A DNA stretch of 64,000 nucleotides from Glacieibacterium sp038210595 (GTDB lineage: Bacteria > Pseudomonadota > Alphaproteobacteria > Sphingomonadales > Sphingomonadaceae): NCBI GenBank assembly GCA_038210595.1, contig JBBQWN010000003.1:69643-133642 (forward strand), given 5' to 3'. A program made the translations under genes and the position numbers. The notes under the pieces were generated by a model. The model was not told the origin of the DNA. It did no database searches and saw only the letters and a list, made by a program, of their open reading frames with translations. Below are positions 43,373 through 55,618 of the stretch, piece by piece (within the stretch, counting starts at the first letter, position 1; every line of letters starts with the position of its first letter).

Positions 43373-44266
43373 ATGAGCGATCCCTTCGACGGCTGGACCG
43401 TCCCCGCCGTCGGTTTCACCGGCTCTACCCTCGACCGCGCCGATGCGCTGCGCAAGGACGCGGGCGCCATGGTCGCGGCGCGCAGCCATCCGGGCGCGCG
43501 CTGGCTGGTGTTCGACGATTTACGCCCGGTGATGAAGGACGGGGCGCTGGTCTGGGCCTACCGCTCCGACTTGCCTCACGACGCGCTATCGGTGTTTCTC
43601 GGCATGGACGGCGATGCGCCCCGCTTTGCCGCCGCGGCCAGCGCCGAGGATCTCGATGGCGAGCCGGTCGATGCCCGCGCCGCCGGGGCGCTGCTCGCGG
43701 CCAGTCCCAACCCGGGTGCGGCGGGGGCAGTCGCGCACGGCCGCTCGCTGCTCGACTGGCACGCCCGGCATCGCTTCTGCGCCAATTGCGGTGCGCCCAC
43801 CGAGATGCAGAAGGCCGGCCATGCGCGCCACTGCCCGGCGTGCAGCGCCGAGCATTTCCCGCGCACCGATCCAGTCGTCATCATGCTGGCGATCAAGGAC
43901 GGCCACGCGCTGGTCGGGCGGCAGCCGCGGTTTCCGCGCCGCTTCTTCTCGGCCTTGGCCGGCTTCGTCGAGCCCGGCGAGAGCCTGGAGGAAGCGGTCG
44001 CGCGCGAATTGTTCGAGGAGGCCGGCATCGGCGTGCGCCGCGTGCGCTATATCGCCAGCCAGCCGTGGCCGTTCCCGTCCAGCCTGATGATCGGCGCGTT
44101 CGCCGAAAGCACTACGCACGAACTCCACATCGACGGCGAGGAAATCGAGGAGGCCCGCTGGGTCACCAAGGACGAGGTCCGCGTCGCGCTGGCGGGCACC
44201 GGCGACTGGCTGGCCCCGCCGCCGCTGGCCATCGCGCATACTCTGCTGAAAGCCTGGGTCGACTGA
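43373..44266 (+). CDS. nudC: NAD(+) diphosphatase NudC
   Basis: Hydrolyses NADH/NAD+ and can decap NAD-capped RNA. The 297 residues have an N-terminal domain, a zinc ribbon (FCANCGAPTEMQ and CPACSAEHFPRTDP near 138-165) and a Nudix domain. The Nudix box starts GFVEPGESLEEAV near 203 and ends with REL-type EEAGI, intact. SQPWPFPSSLMIGAF is the NudC-specific SQPWPFPxS stretch that separates it from other Nudix hydrolases. A perfect 11-bp stem-loop follows directly after the stop. Confidence 0.96.
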   Translation: MSDPFDGWTVPAVGFTGSTLDRADALRKDAGAMVAARSHPGARWLVFDDLRPVMKDGALVWAYRSDLPHDALSVFLGMDGDAPRFAAAASAEDLDGEPVDARAAGALLAASPNPGAAGAVAHGRSLLDWHARHRFCANCGAPTEMQKAGHARHCPACSAEHFPRTDPVVIMLAIKDGHALVGRQPRFPRRFFSALAGFVEPGESLEEAVARELFEEAGIGVRRVRYIASQPWPFPSSLMIGAFAESTTHELHIDGEEIEEARWVTKDEVRVALAGTGDWLAPPPLAIAHTLLKAWVD

Positions 44267-44294
44267 CCCGGAGCGCGGTTGCTCGCGCTCCGGG
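44267..44294. terminator. Perfect 11-bp stem-loop between nudC and the next gene
   Basis: CCCGGAGCGCG (44267-44277) pairs exactly with 44284-44294 around a six-base loop. It begins right after the nudC stop and ends nine bases from the stop of the convergent gene. No T-run on either side, so it is a bidirectional but U-less terminator candidate. Confidence 0.55.
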
Positions 44295-44303
44295 TGGTCG
44301 GCG

Positions 44304-44939
44304 TTACTGCGGGGTCGACTTGACGGTCGTCGTGGTCGTCTCGGCCACCTTGGCCGGGGTCGTCACGGTCTTGGTCGCATACTTGACCGGCACCCGCTTC
44401 TTCACCGTCCGTGCCGGGGTCGTCACCGTCGTGCGCTCGACCGTCGCAACGGTGGTCGGGGCGGGCGTCACCACAACCGGCGGAGCAGCACGCGCGGCAG
44501 CCGCATCGGCCGCGGCAGACGCGGCCGCGTCCTCGGCATTGGCGGCACGGTTGTCGGCGGCGCTGGCGGCCTGACGGGCGGCGGCGGCATCGGCCTCGGC
44601 ATCCGAGGTGCGCGCTTCGGCATTGCCGGCCTTGCGCTGGTCAGCGTTGACGAGGGCCGCGTCGGCAAGCTCCGACGCATGCTGCGCCTCGAGACGCGCC
44701 AGCTTCTTGTCGCCGTGGGCCAGCTTGTCCTCAGCCGAGCGCAGCGAGGCACGCGCCTGTGCCTGCAGGCCGGCGGCGTCAGCACTTGCGCCGACCTTGT
44801 CGCCGGCTTCGATCTTGCCGCGCGCTTCTGCGATGGCCGCGCGTGCCTTGGCCTTGTCGTCTTCGGCGTGGGCCGCGAGCGGCAAGGTCATTGCCGCAGC
44901 GACGGCGGCGGTACGCATAAGCTGTTTGATAATACGCAT
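44304..44939 (-). CDS. Exported Ala/Lys-rich coiled-coil protein, stress-regulated
   Basis: A 211-residue exported protein. ATG 44939 follows GGAG; the frame continues upstream to 45041 but that part covers the promoter. The signal peptide ends PLAAHAE at about residue 24. The middle is a long Ala-rich helix with many AEA/ADA steps, likely coiled coil (about residues 27-150). The C-terminal third is Thr/Val/Lys-rich and repetitive (TTVTTPARTVKKRV). No known domain is seen. An EcfG-type promoter lies at 44972-44997, so it likely belongs to the general stress response. It may be cell-wall linked. Confidence 0.72.
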   Translation of the reverse strand: MRIIKQLMRTAAVAAAMTLPLAAHAEDDKAKARAAIAEARGKIEAGDKVGASADAAGLQAQARASLRSAEDKLAHGDKKLARLEAQHASELADAALVNADQRKAGNAEARTSDAEADAAAARQAASAADNRAANAEDAAASAAADAAAARAAPPVVVTPAPTTVATVERTTVTTPARTVKKRVPVKYATKTVTTPAKVAETTTTTVKSTPQ

Positions 44940-44971
44940 GTTTAATCTCCGGTTACGTTCCGTGCGCGTCA

Positions 44972-44997
44972 AACGGCCGCGCGGTGCGGAGAGTTCC
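44972..44997 (-). promoter_or_regulatory. EcfG-type general stress promoter
   Basis: On the minus strand GGAAC (44997-44993) and CGTT (44975-44972) are 17 bases apart, the consensus of alphaproteobacterial EcfG sigma factors. Transcription would start about 26 bases before the ATG at 44939. Confidence 0.65.
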
Positions 44998-45143
44998 CGA
45001 CGCCGCAAGGATTGAATAGCGCCGGCCAGTATGCCTGGCACAAACTGTTCATATTTCGCTCGTTGCTCGGCTAACGCGGAGGATGTATGGCCTGAGTGGG
45101 CCGTGTGTCTTGCTTACCCGTCTTCACATCAGGGAGCAGCATC

Positions 45144-46181
45144 ATGACGACCACAAGATTACGCTTGTTTGCCTATGGCTTGACCGTTGCGCTCGCCGCC
45201 CCGGTGGCCGCGCAGGTCACGACGCTCGACGCGGCCGCCTCATACAAATTGGGCGCGGCACCGACGGTCAATGTACAGCAGAGCCTGCCGAGCGATCCGG
45301 TCGACGTTCTGACCTTCCCCAGCGCCGGCAACAACAGCGCCGGCATCCACACCTATGGCTCGTCGTCCGGCAGTTTCGGCAGCCGCTCGTCGGGTGCCGG
45401 CATCTATAACGTCAACGGCTCGTTCCACATCGTCCAGACCGTCACCAACACCGGTAGCAGCACCCAGCTGGCGACCTTCAACTTCGATATCTCGCCGGGC
45501 TTCATCTCGAATAACCTCGGGGCGGCACTGACCGGCGGACAGTTCCTGAGCGCGGGCCTCAGCTTCGCGATTACCCGGGACGGCAATCCGATCTACAACA
45601 GCGCCGCAACGCTGACCACGAACAGCGGCGGCACGACCTTCACCAGCAGTGGCGACACCAGCCTCTATGGCGGGTCGGGCACTTATTACTTCATCAACGG
45701 CGTCACCAAGTCGATCGCGCTCGGCTTGCTCGGCGCTGGCCAGTCGCTGGTCCTCGATTACACGCTGAGCAGCTTTGCCAACGGCAATACCGTGCCCGGC
45801 GCGCCCAACCCGCTCGGCCCGCAACTGCTGTTCGTGCCGGGCCAGTTCGTCCTCGGCAACGGCGTGCCTGTCGCGTTCATCAACGGGCATATCGTCGATG
45901 TCGGCCCGCAGAACCCGTCCGGCGTCGGCGGTTCGCATGCCAGCTCGGGCGATCCGTTCGATATCAACTTCACCGGCAATCCGGTCTTCTCCGGCATCGC
46001 CGCGCCGACGTCGGCGAATGTCGTGCTGTCGGCGGTGCCAGAGGCCGCGACCTGGGCGTTGATGATCGCCGGCTTCGGTGCCACTGGCGCGACGCTCCGC
46101 CGCCGCCGCGCTCAGGCCGCGACGCGCAGGTCCAGCAACGCGGTCGCATCACTCGCCGGCATCGGGCGGCCGAACAGATAG
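45144..46181 (+). CDS. PEPxxWA-CTERM-like sorting protein with an extended C terminus
   Basis: A 345-residue exported protein. ATG 45144 follows AGGGAGC; the signal peptide ends APVAAQV. The middle is Gly/Ser/Asn-rich beta-strand sequence, perhaps of the choice-of-anchor type. The sorting signal reads VPEAATWALMI, with Ala in place of Pro after PE, then a helix and RRRR. Usually the frame ends soon after the basic cluster; here 23 more residues (starting AQAATRRSSN) follow and overlap the 3' end of the GGDEF/EAL gene by 70 bases. Its exosortase is probably the XrtV at 10.8-11.7 kb. Confidence 0.82.
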   Translation: MTTTRLRLFAYGLTVALAAPVAAQVTTLDAAASYKLGAAPTVNVQQSLPSDPVDVLTFPSAGNNSAGIHTYGSSSGSFGSRSSGAGIYNVNGSFHIVQTVTNTGSSTQLATFNFDISPGFISNNLGAALTGGQFLSAGLSFAITRDGNPIYNSAATLTTNSGGTTFTSSGDTSLYGGSGTYYFINGVTKSIALGLLGAGQSLVLDYTLSSFANGNTVPGAPNPLGPQLLFVPGQFVLGNGVPVAFINGHIVDVGPQNPSGVGGSHASSGDPFDINFTGNPVFSGIAAPTSANVVLSAVPEAATWALMIAGFGATGATLRRRRAQAATRRSSNAVASLAGIGRPNR

Positions 46182-48451
46182 CCCTGCACCTGCAGGCAGC
46201 CGAGCGTGCGGCACGCCTCGAACTCGGCGCGCGTCTCGGTCCCTTCCGCGGTCGTCGCCATGCCCAGGCTGTTGGCCAGCGCGACGATGGCGCGGATGAT
46301 CGCGGTCGACTCGGTCTCGGCGTTGGCGGCGCGCTGGACGAAGCTGCGGTCGATCTTGATGCGGCTGAACTCGCTGCGGCGGAGGTAGCCGAGTGCCGAA
46401 TAGCCGGTGCCGAAATCGTCGAGCGCGAAGCGCACGCCCGTCGCCTTCAGACCGGCGATCATCGCCGCGGTTGCCGGTCGCTCGTTGAGGAAAACGCTCT
46501 CGGTGATCTCAAGCTCGAGCCGGTCGGGCGCGATGCCATGGTCAGCGAGCGCGGCGGCGATGACCCGGGGCAACGCCGGATCCTCGAACTGCACCGGCGA
46601 CAGGTTGACCGCGATGCGGATGTCGCCGGGCCAGTGCGCCGCCTGCGCGCACGCCTCGCGCAGCACCCAGGCACCGATGCGGACGATCTGGCCGGTCTCC
46701 TCGGCGACCGGGATGAACTTCACCGGCGGGATCAGCCCGAGCACCGGATGGTGCCAGCGCAATAGCGCCTCGAAGCCGACGATACTTTCATCCGACGCCT
46801 CGACGATGGGCTGGAAGGCGAGGCTCAGCTCGCCGCGGTCGAGCGCCTGGGCCAGATCGACCTCCAGCGCGCGGCGTTCCTCGGCGCGGTGCTGCAGTGC
46901 CGGCTCGAAGCGGCAGGCATGGCCGCGGCCGGTCGACTTGGCTTCGTACAGCGCCAGGTCGGCAGCGCGCAGCAGGGCGTCGACACCGCCGCCTTCGCCG
47001 GGCCCGAAGGCATAGCCGATGCTCGCCCCGATGGTGATCAGCTGCCCGGCGACCGCCTCCGGCACCGCGAGCGCGCGCACGATGCGCCCCGCCAGCGCCG
47101 CGGCCCGGCGCGGGTGGCCGGCGGTCAGCACCACCGCAAACTCGTCGCCGCCCAGTCGGGCGATGGTGGCGGCAGGTCCGCAGACGGTCCGCAACCGCCC
47201 TGCCACCGAGCGCATCAATGCGTCCCCGGCGGCATGGCCCACCGCATCGTTGACCGCCTTGAAGCGATCGAGATCGACGAACAGCAGCGCGCAGCCGGGC
47301 CCGGCCAGCGCCTCGGTCAGTGTCTCGCGCAGCAGTGCGCGGTTGGCGAGGCCGGTCAGTGGATCATAGCGCGCCAGCTCATCGATCCGGTCGGCGGCGC
47401 GGCGCGCCTCGGTAATGTCGCTGCCGACGCCGCGGAAGCCCGCAAAGCGCCCGCCCTCGTGACGCGGCGTCCCCGACAGCTGCCACCAGCGCAGCTCGCC
47501 GCGCACCGCGATCGGCACCGCGAGGTCGCGGAACGGCGTGCGCGCCGAAAAATGCCGGCCGAGCTGCCGGATTGCGCCGCGCACCGCTGGGTCGCGGCGA
47601 TCGGGGCCGATCAGCCCGACCAGCGCCGCGCCCATCAGCGCCCGCGCCGGGCGGCCCGCGACCTCGCACAGCCGCGGCGAGACATGGGTCAGGCGGCCGT
47701 GCGCGTCGACCTCGATCAGCCAGTCGGAGCCATGCGCCTCGAATTCGTTGAGCAGCAGCCCGATGGTCGCGGCGGCCTCGGCATTCTCGGCCTGGGTGTG
47801 CATCCGCACCATGATGCCGAACGTCGTCATCAGGATGCCGCGCACGATCAGCACGGTGAAGGTGGCGAACGCCAGCGCCACCATCGGCATCGCCAGCGGT
47901 GACCAGTCCGGCAGGCCGAAGACCGTGGCGGCGGCGATGACGACGACCAGGAACGACCCGCAGGCGGGCAGCATGGCGGCGGCGAACCCGCACGCGCCCA
48001 TGGTGGTCGCCGACAGCAGCACCAGCACCATCTGCTGCTCGACGGTCACCATCGGCAGCAGGTGGAGCACCAGCGCCGCCCAGATCAGCCCGAAGGCGGC
48101 AACCTCGGCATTGACCGCCCAGAACTGGCGGGATGTCGCCTCACGCGTTTCGCGCAGGTGGCGAGTGCGCCACCAGCGCGCGCCCCACAGCCCGGCAAGC
48201 AGCAGCATCACCCCGGCCCAGCCGAGCACGAAGCGGGCGTCGTAAACGTCGCGCAGCAGCCACGCGAGGCCACCCATGTTGACCGTCATCAGCGCGACGT
48301 TGAACGGCACATAGCGGTTGAGGATGCCCAGCTGATGCCCCCGCACCCGCGCCCAGAACGGCCCGGTATCTTGCCGCCAGCCGAACACTTGCCGCCAGCC
48401 GATCGCCGTGGCGGCCGCGATCGGTGGCCGGAACATCGCGCTCATGCCCAC
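46112..48451 (-). CDS. Membrane GGDEF/EAL protein (c-di-GMP synthase/phosphodiesterase)
   Basis: A 779-residue protein. About six membrane helices fill residues ~40-210, a PAS domain follows (~225-345), then GGDEF and EAL. The GGDEF motif is intact (ARLGGDEFAVVL), but no RxxD inhibitory site is found five residues before it. The EAL part has GFEALLRW, EITESVFL and DDFGTGYSALGYL, so phosphodiesterase activity is expected; synthase activity is also possible. It probably tunes c-di-GMP, which often controls exopolysaccharide. Start may be M1, M3 or M6. Confidence 0.93.
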   Translation of the reverse strand: MGMSAMFRPPIAAATAIGWRQVFGWRQDTGPFWARVRGHQLGILNRYVPFNVALMTVNMGGLAWLLRDVYDARFVLGWAGVMLLLAGLWGARWWRTRHLRETREATSRQFWAVNAEVAAFGLIWAALVLHLLPMVTVEQQMVLVLLSATTMGACGFAAAMLPACGSFLVVVIAAATVFGLPDWSPLAMPMVALAFATFTVLIVRGILMTTFGIMVRMHTQAENAEAAATIGLLLNEFEAHGSDWLIEVDAHGRLTHVSPRLCEVAGRPARALMGAALVGLIGPDRRDPAVRGAIRQLGRHFSARTPFRDLAVPIAVRGELRWWQLSGTPRHEGGRFAGFRGVGSDITEARRAADRIDELARYDPLTGLANRALLRETLTEALAGPGCALLFVDLDRFKAVNDAVGHAAGDALMRSVAGRLRTVCGPAATIARLGGDEFAVVLTAGHPRRAAALAGRIVRALAVPEAVAGQLITIGASIGYAFGPGEGGGVDALLRAADLALYEAKSTGRGHACRFEPALQHRAEERRALEVDLAQALDRGELSLAFQPIVEASDESIVGFEALLRWHHPVLGLIPPVKFIPVAEETGQIVRIGAWVLREACAQAAHWPGDIRIAVNLSPVQFEDPALPRVIAAALADHGIAPDRLELEITESVFLNERPATAAMIAGLKATGVRFALDDFGTGYSALGYLRRSEFSRIKIDRSFVQRAANAETESTAIIRAIVALANSLGMATTAEGTETRAEFEACRTLGCLQVQGYLFGRPMPASDATALLDLRVAA

Positions 48452-48507
48452 TCCGTGCCCGCGGACGCTGCGGGCCAGACTGGGGAAACGGCGGTGGCGC
48501 TACGTCC

Positions 48508-49410
48508 TTAAGGCAGGGGTCCATCGCGGGCCGGGGAGCGCGGATAGGTTCCGAGCAGCCGAACCCACTTGCTGTGGAACGCCAGCTCCTCCAGCGCGCG
48601 GGCGACGGGCGCATCGCCGGGCGCGCCCTCGATGTCGGCATAGAATTCGCTCGCTGCAAAGCTGCCGGCGCGCATGTAGCTTTCCAGCTTGGTCATGTTG
48701 ACGCCGTTGGTGGCGAACCCGCCCATCGCCTTGAACAGCGCCGCCGGCACGTTGCGCGTTTCGAACATCAGCGTCGTCATCACCGGGGCGCCGAGCGCGG
48801 GGGCAACCGCCTCGCGCGCCAGCACGACGAAGCGCGTCGTGTTGTGCGCCGCATCCTCGATACCCTCCGAGTGGATGGTCAGCCCGTACAGCTCCGCCGC
48901 CAGCGCCGACGCGATCGCCGCGACGTGGGTGTCGCCCTGCTCCGCGACCAGCGCCGCCGCGCCCGCGGTGTCGAAGGTCGGCACGGCGCGGATCCCCCAG
49001 GCCTTGAGCCGCCCGCGCACCTGCCCCAGCGCCTGAGGATGGCTGGTCGCCTCGCGGATGGCGTCGCGCGGGCCGCCCGACAACAGGCAGTGGCGGACCC
49101 GCACGAAATGCTCGCCGGTGATGTGCAGCCCCGATTCCGGCAGCAGGAAGTGGATGTCGGCGACGCGCCCGTGCAGCGAGTTCTCGATCGGGATCACCGC
49201 CCGCCCCGCCGCGCCCGACTGCACCGCCTCGATCGCATCCTCGAAGCTGAGGCACGGCAGCGGCAGCCCGGCCGGGAACGCCTCGCGTACCGCCTGATGC
49301 GAATAGGCGCCCGGCGCGCCCTGAAAGGCGACGGCGCGGCGAGGTTCCGCATCGCACGCCGCGGTCATCGCGTCGACCAGGCGCTGCGCCGGCAGGGGAT
49401 AATTGTCCAT
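48508..49410 (-). CDS. pheA: Prephenate dehydratase
   Basis: Turns prephenate into phenylpyruvate for phenylalanine synthesis. A 300-residue single-function enzyme: catalytic domain with VAFQGAPGAYSHQAV near residue 26-40, VIPIENSLHGRV, and the catalytic NTTRFVVL near 190-197. A C-terminal ACT domain (TTLMFETRNVPAALFKAM, with the ESY motif in KLESYM) should bind phenylalanine for feedback. No chorismate mutase domain is fused. It is divergent from the cytochrome gene. Confidence 0.95.
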   Translation of the reverse strand: MDNYPLPAQRLVDAMTAACDAEPRRAVAFQGAPGAYSHQAVREAFPAGLPLPCLSFEDAIEAVQSGAAGRAVIPIENSLHGRVADIHFLLPESGLHITGEHFVRVRHCLLSGGPRDAIREATSHPQALGQVRGRLKAWGIRAVPTFDTAGAAALVAEQGDTHVAAIASALAAELYGLTIHSEGIEDAAHNTTRFVVLAREAVAPALGAPVMTTLMFETRNVPAALFKAMGGFATNGVNMTKLESYMRAGSFAASEFYADIEGAPGDAPVARALEELAFHSKWVRLLGTYPRSPARDGPLP

Positions 49411-49456
49411 TGGCGCAGGGGTTACGCTGCCACGCCGCTGTGTGACAAGCTATGCC

Positions 49457-49485
49457 TTGCCGCACTGCACCCTTCGCCACTATAG
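49457..49485 (+). promoter_or_regulatory. Candidate promoter of the cytochrome c gene
   Basis: TTGCCG (49457-49462) and CTATAG (49480-49485) are 17 bases apart, close to alphaproteobacterial housekeeping promoters. It is 48 bases before the GTG start. Confidence 0.5.
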
Positions 49486-49533
49486 GCACGCCTTACATGA
49501 ACGACGGGCCTGGCCCGGCTGCCGGAGGCCCGC

Positions 49534-50220
49534 GTGGACAGTTTCGAGTGGAATAAGATTGCCGGCTGGACGCTCGCCGCGGCGGTCACCGTGCTCGGCC
49601 TGTCGATCGGCACGAAGATGGCCTACGCGCCCGCCAAGCTGACCAAAGCGTCGTATGTCATCGAGGGCGTCGAAGCTGAAACCGTGGCCGGACCCGCCGC
49701 GGTCGCCGAACAGCCGATCGAGGCCTATCTCGCCACCGCCAGCGCCGAGAAGGGCGCGGCGATCTTCAAGAAGTGCGCCGCCTGCCACAACGCCGAAAAG
49801 GGCGGTCCCGCTGGCATCGGCCCGAACCTGTACGGCGTACTGGGCGGCCCGCACGCCCACATGGCGGGCTTCGGCTATTCGGACGCGATGGCGGCGACCA
49901 AGGGCGAGACCTGGACCTGGACCAACATCAACAAGTGGCTGACCAGCCCGAAGGCGTACATCCCGGGCAACAAGATGGCGTTTGCCGGCCTCAGCAAGCC
50001 CGAGGAGCGTGCCGACGTTGCGCTCTACCTCAATTCCAAGAGCGACAAGCCGCTGCCGATCCCGGCCGCCCCGCCGCCCGCGGCCGCCGCCGCGACTACC
50101 GAGCCCGCCCCCGCCGCCGGCAAGGCCCCCGACGTCCCCGCCGCCGATGCCGCCACCGCCGCCGCCCAGCCCGAGAAGGTCGGCGGCCCGGCGTCACCGA
50201 ACGCGGGGCTGACTAAGTAA
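49534..50220 (+). CDS. Membrane-anchored cytochrome c (c552/CycM-like)
   Basis: A 228-residue protein starting at GTG after GGAGGCCCGC. An uncleaved N-terminal membrane anchor (residues ~9-25) is followed by a class I cytochrome c domain: heme site CAACH near 87-91, IGPNLYGVLGG, and the Met ligand in NKMAFAGL near 149-156. A long Pro/Ala tail ends the protein. It resembles CycM-type membrane cytochromes that carry electrons between the bc1 complex and oxidase. The presence of heme A synthase in the window fits an aa3 oxidase partner. Confidence 0.93.
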   Translation: MDSFEWNKIAGWTLAAAVTVLGLSIGTKMAYAPAKLTKASYVIEGVEAETVAGPAAVAEQPIEAYLATASAEKGAAIFKKCAACHNAEKGGPAGIGPNLYGVLGGPHAHMAGFGYSDAMAATKGETWTWTNINKWLTSPKAYIPGNKMAFAGLSKPEERADVALYLNSKSDKPLPIPAAPPPAAAAATTEPAPAAGKAPDVPAADAATAAAQPEKVGGPASPNAGLTK

Positions 50221-50292
50221 GGGCAGAACTCGCCTTCTCTTCCGGGCACCTACTTTGCTGCAAAAACTCGGCGCAGACGCGCAACGCGGTGC

Positions 50293-50634
50293 TTAGCCGC
50301 CGTTTCGAAGAGCGCGACGGGTTAGAAACTTGACCGTTAGTCGGCTGCCCAGCAGCGCAACAGGCGCAACCACGCCGATGACAGCAAGGCTGCCAATTAT
50401 CACATTTCCGGGAGGTGCGTCGTCCACCTCCATCGTTACCAGCCAATAAGCCAGCAGGACCAATATAATAGCTGGGATTGTAAGAGTACCCAACGCCACG
50501 GACAAAGCGTCGCATCTCGTCAGGCGCCGAGTAACGGCGGCTATACCGCTCGCAAACAGGAAAGCACCGATCGCGACCGGAACAAGCATTAGTATGAGCA
50601 TGTAACAATCATGCGAGTGCAGTGAAGCGTCCAC
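50293..50634 (-). CDS. Small membrane protein of unknown function in a low-GC pocket
   Basis: A 113-residue protein with three likely membrane helices (about residues 13-33, 43-66 and 76-96) and a basic C-terminal end (FLTRRALRNGG). The start may be at 50634 or at the inner ATG 50601. I do not recognise it. Base composition here is visibly lower in GC, with more A/T-ending codons, than neighbouring genes. An overlapping minus-strand frame (50213-50608) lacks hydrophobic structure and is unlikely to be the gene. Horizontal gain is possible. Confidence 0.58.
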   Translation of the reverse strand: MDASLHSHDCYMLILMLVPVAIGAFLFASGIAAVTRRLTRCDALSVALGTLTIPAIILVLLAYWLVTMEVDDAPPGNVIIGSLAVIGVVAPVALLGSRLTVKFLTRRALRNGG

Positions 50635-50700
50635 AAGTGGTCGAATTGATCATTGGAGGACGCTGTTGAGAAGTGATCAGTCACCGCGTCCCGCAGCACC

Positions 50701-54171
<3,471 letters not shown>

Positions 54172-54188
54172 CGATCAATGCGGCACGG

Positions 54189-54222
54189 ACTCGTCCGCCG
54201 GCAAGACCGCCGGCGAACGAGT
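54189..54222. terminator. Long stem-loop between the TPR gene and dnaE
   Basis: Arms 54189-54202 and 54209-54222 pair in 13 of 14 positions (one C-A mismatch) around AAGACC. It lies 20 bases past the TPR stop, in the 70-base gap before dnaE. No T-run follows. Confidence 0.5.
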
Positions 54223-54241
54223 TGGGGACAACGCGGGGCTA

Positions 54242-55489
54242 TCAGGCCTTGCCGTTGGTCCGGATCAACCAGAACTGCGCCAGCTCCTGCCGCGGCCCGG
54301 TGTTGACGGCCTGCAACGCCGTCGTCGCACCGGCCTTGTCACCGACCATCGACAGCGCCGCGCCCAGACGCAGGTTCGCCGTCGGCAGGTCGATGCCACC
54401 CTTGCTGACTGCGAGCCGGTACATCTCGACCGCCTTGGCGTAATTGCCATAGCCGTAATAGGCGTCGCCGGTGCCGAGCGCGAGCTTGCCGTTGGCGGCC
54501 TTGGCCGATTCTTTCTCGAGGCCGGCCAGCGAAGCCTTGTCGGCGGCGACCTTGCTGTTGGCAAGCGTCGCGGTCTCCTTCTCCATCGGCTTGGTGCCGG
54601 TCAGCGCACGCGACGCGATGCCTTCGTCGAGCACGGCCTTGGCCTCGCCGGGCAAACCCTTCTCGACCGCCAGCGATGCATATTCCTGCCAGGTCCGCTC
54701 GGCCCCGAGCGCGCCGAGCGTCCGCATCAGCCGCAGCACGTCGAGATTGAGCTGATCGTCGGCATTGTTCGAGTCGCGGAAGATCAGCAGGCTGTTCGAC
54801 CAATTGGCGGGCTTGGGATAGGCGGTGACCAGCGCCAGCGACGCAGGCCCGACCTCGCTCGTGAGTTTCGCATCATAGGCGATCTGAAGGCGGGTCTGAT
54901 ACCAAGGCTCGGGGGCCTTCTGGCCGCTGGCTTCCGACGCCGCAATGGCCTTGGCGAACAGATCCATCGCCTTCTGGTTCTGCTTGAGGTCGCGGTAGAT
55001 GATCGCCAGGTTGAGCAGGTGGTCGGCGTTCTGCGGCGCGATCTGGACCAGCCGCTCGTACAGCTGGGTCGCCGCCGTGAAGTCGCGACGCTCGCGCGCC
55101 TTCTGCGCCAGCACGACGAGATATTTCTCGCGCTGGTCCGCAGGGAGGAACTGGCTGTCGACCGACTCCTTCAGCGACTCCTCGAGGACAGCGTCATCCT
55201 TCAGCGCCTGGCCAATGCCGAGCTGGGTCTGGGCGAGGTAAAAGCGGTCCGTTTCGTTCAGGCCGCCGGCGGCACGGGCGGCGCGGATCGTCGCCAGCGC
55301 GCCGGCATTGTCGCCTGCGGTCTGCTGCGTCTGTGCCGCGACGATGGCGGCGCGCGCCGGCTTCGACAGGTTTTTGGCATCGGCACCGCCCGGGGCAACG
55401 GCGGCGGCAGGCTTTTCCTTGGCCGCCGCGACGGTGGTCAGGCCGCTACCGAGCAGCGCAGCCAGGATTACGCGTGAAATGACAGTCAT
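54242..55489 (-). CDS. Exported tetratricopeptide-repeat protein
   Basis: A 415-residue protein with a signal peptide (hydrophobic to about residue 20, VAAAKEK). It contains several TPR-type helical pairs, with the clearest at TQLYERLVQIAPQNADHLLNLAIIYRDLKQNQKAMDLFAKA in outline (about 140-180) and a later LGTGDAYYGYGNYAKAVEMYRLAVSKG in outline. It likely acts as a protein-protein scaffold in the periplasm. No partner is evident: dnaE downstream is not a functional link. A start at ATG 55489 gives the full signal peptide. Confidence 0.86.
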   Translation of the reverse strand: MTVISRVILAALLGSGLTTVAAAKEKPAAAVAPGGADAKNLSKPARAAIVAAQTQQTAGDNAGALATIRAARAAGGLNETDRFYLAQTQLGIGQALKDDAVLEESLKESVDSQFLPADQREKYLVVLAQKARERRDFTAATQLYERLVQIAPQNADHLLNLAIIYRDLKQNQKAMDLFAKAIAASEASGQKAPEPWYQTRLQIAYDAKLTSEVGPASLALVTAYPKPANWSNSLLIFRDSNNADDQLNLDVLRLMRTLGALGAERTWQEYASLAVEKGLPGEAKAVLDEGIASRALTGTKPMEKETATLANSKVAADKASLAGLEKESAKAANGKLALGTGDAYYGYGNYAKAVEMYRLAVSKGGIDLPTANLRLGAALSMVGDKAGATTALQAVNTGPRQELAQFWLIRTNGKA

Positions 55490-55618
55490 TACGGCCCTCT
55501 CCCAAGGTCATTTGTTGCGGTTCGGCTAAGCCGCCGACGCCGCCGCGTCAATCATCGCGCTTGCGCTTGGCGCGTACAGGCTGAACACGCTTTGAATAGT
55601 CCCGTTCCAGGAGCCGAC

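Noticed and set aside
45030..45060. TGGCACAAACTGTTCA before the second PEPxxWA gene as a sigma-54 promoter
   Set aside because: The -24 GG is fine, but the -12 GC is missing at the needed distance.
50213..50608. Minus-strand frame of 131 codons in the low-GC pocket
   Set aside because: It overlaps a better frame with three membrane helices and itself has scattered Cys/Arg and no structure.
55560..55618. GGAAC before the TPR gene (minus strand) as an EcfG promoter
   Set aside because: The CGT-like box is 14 bases away and reads CGTG, outside the 16-17 rule.
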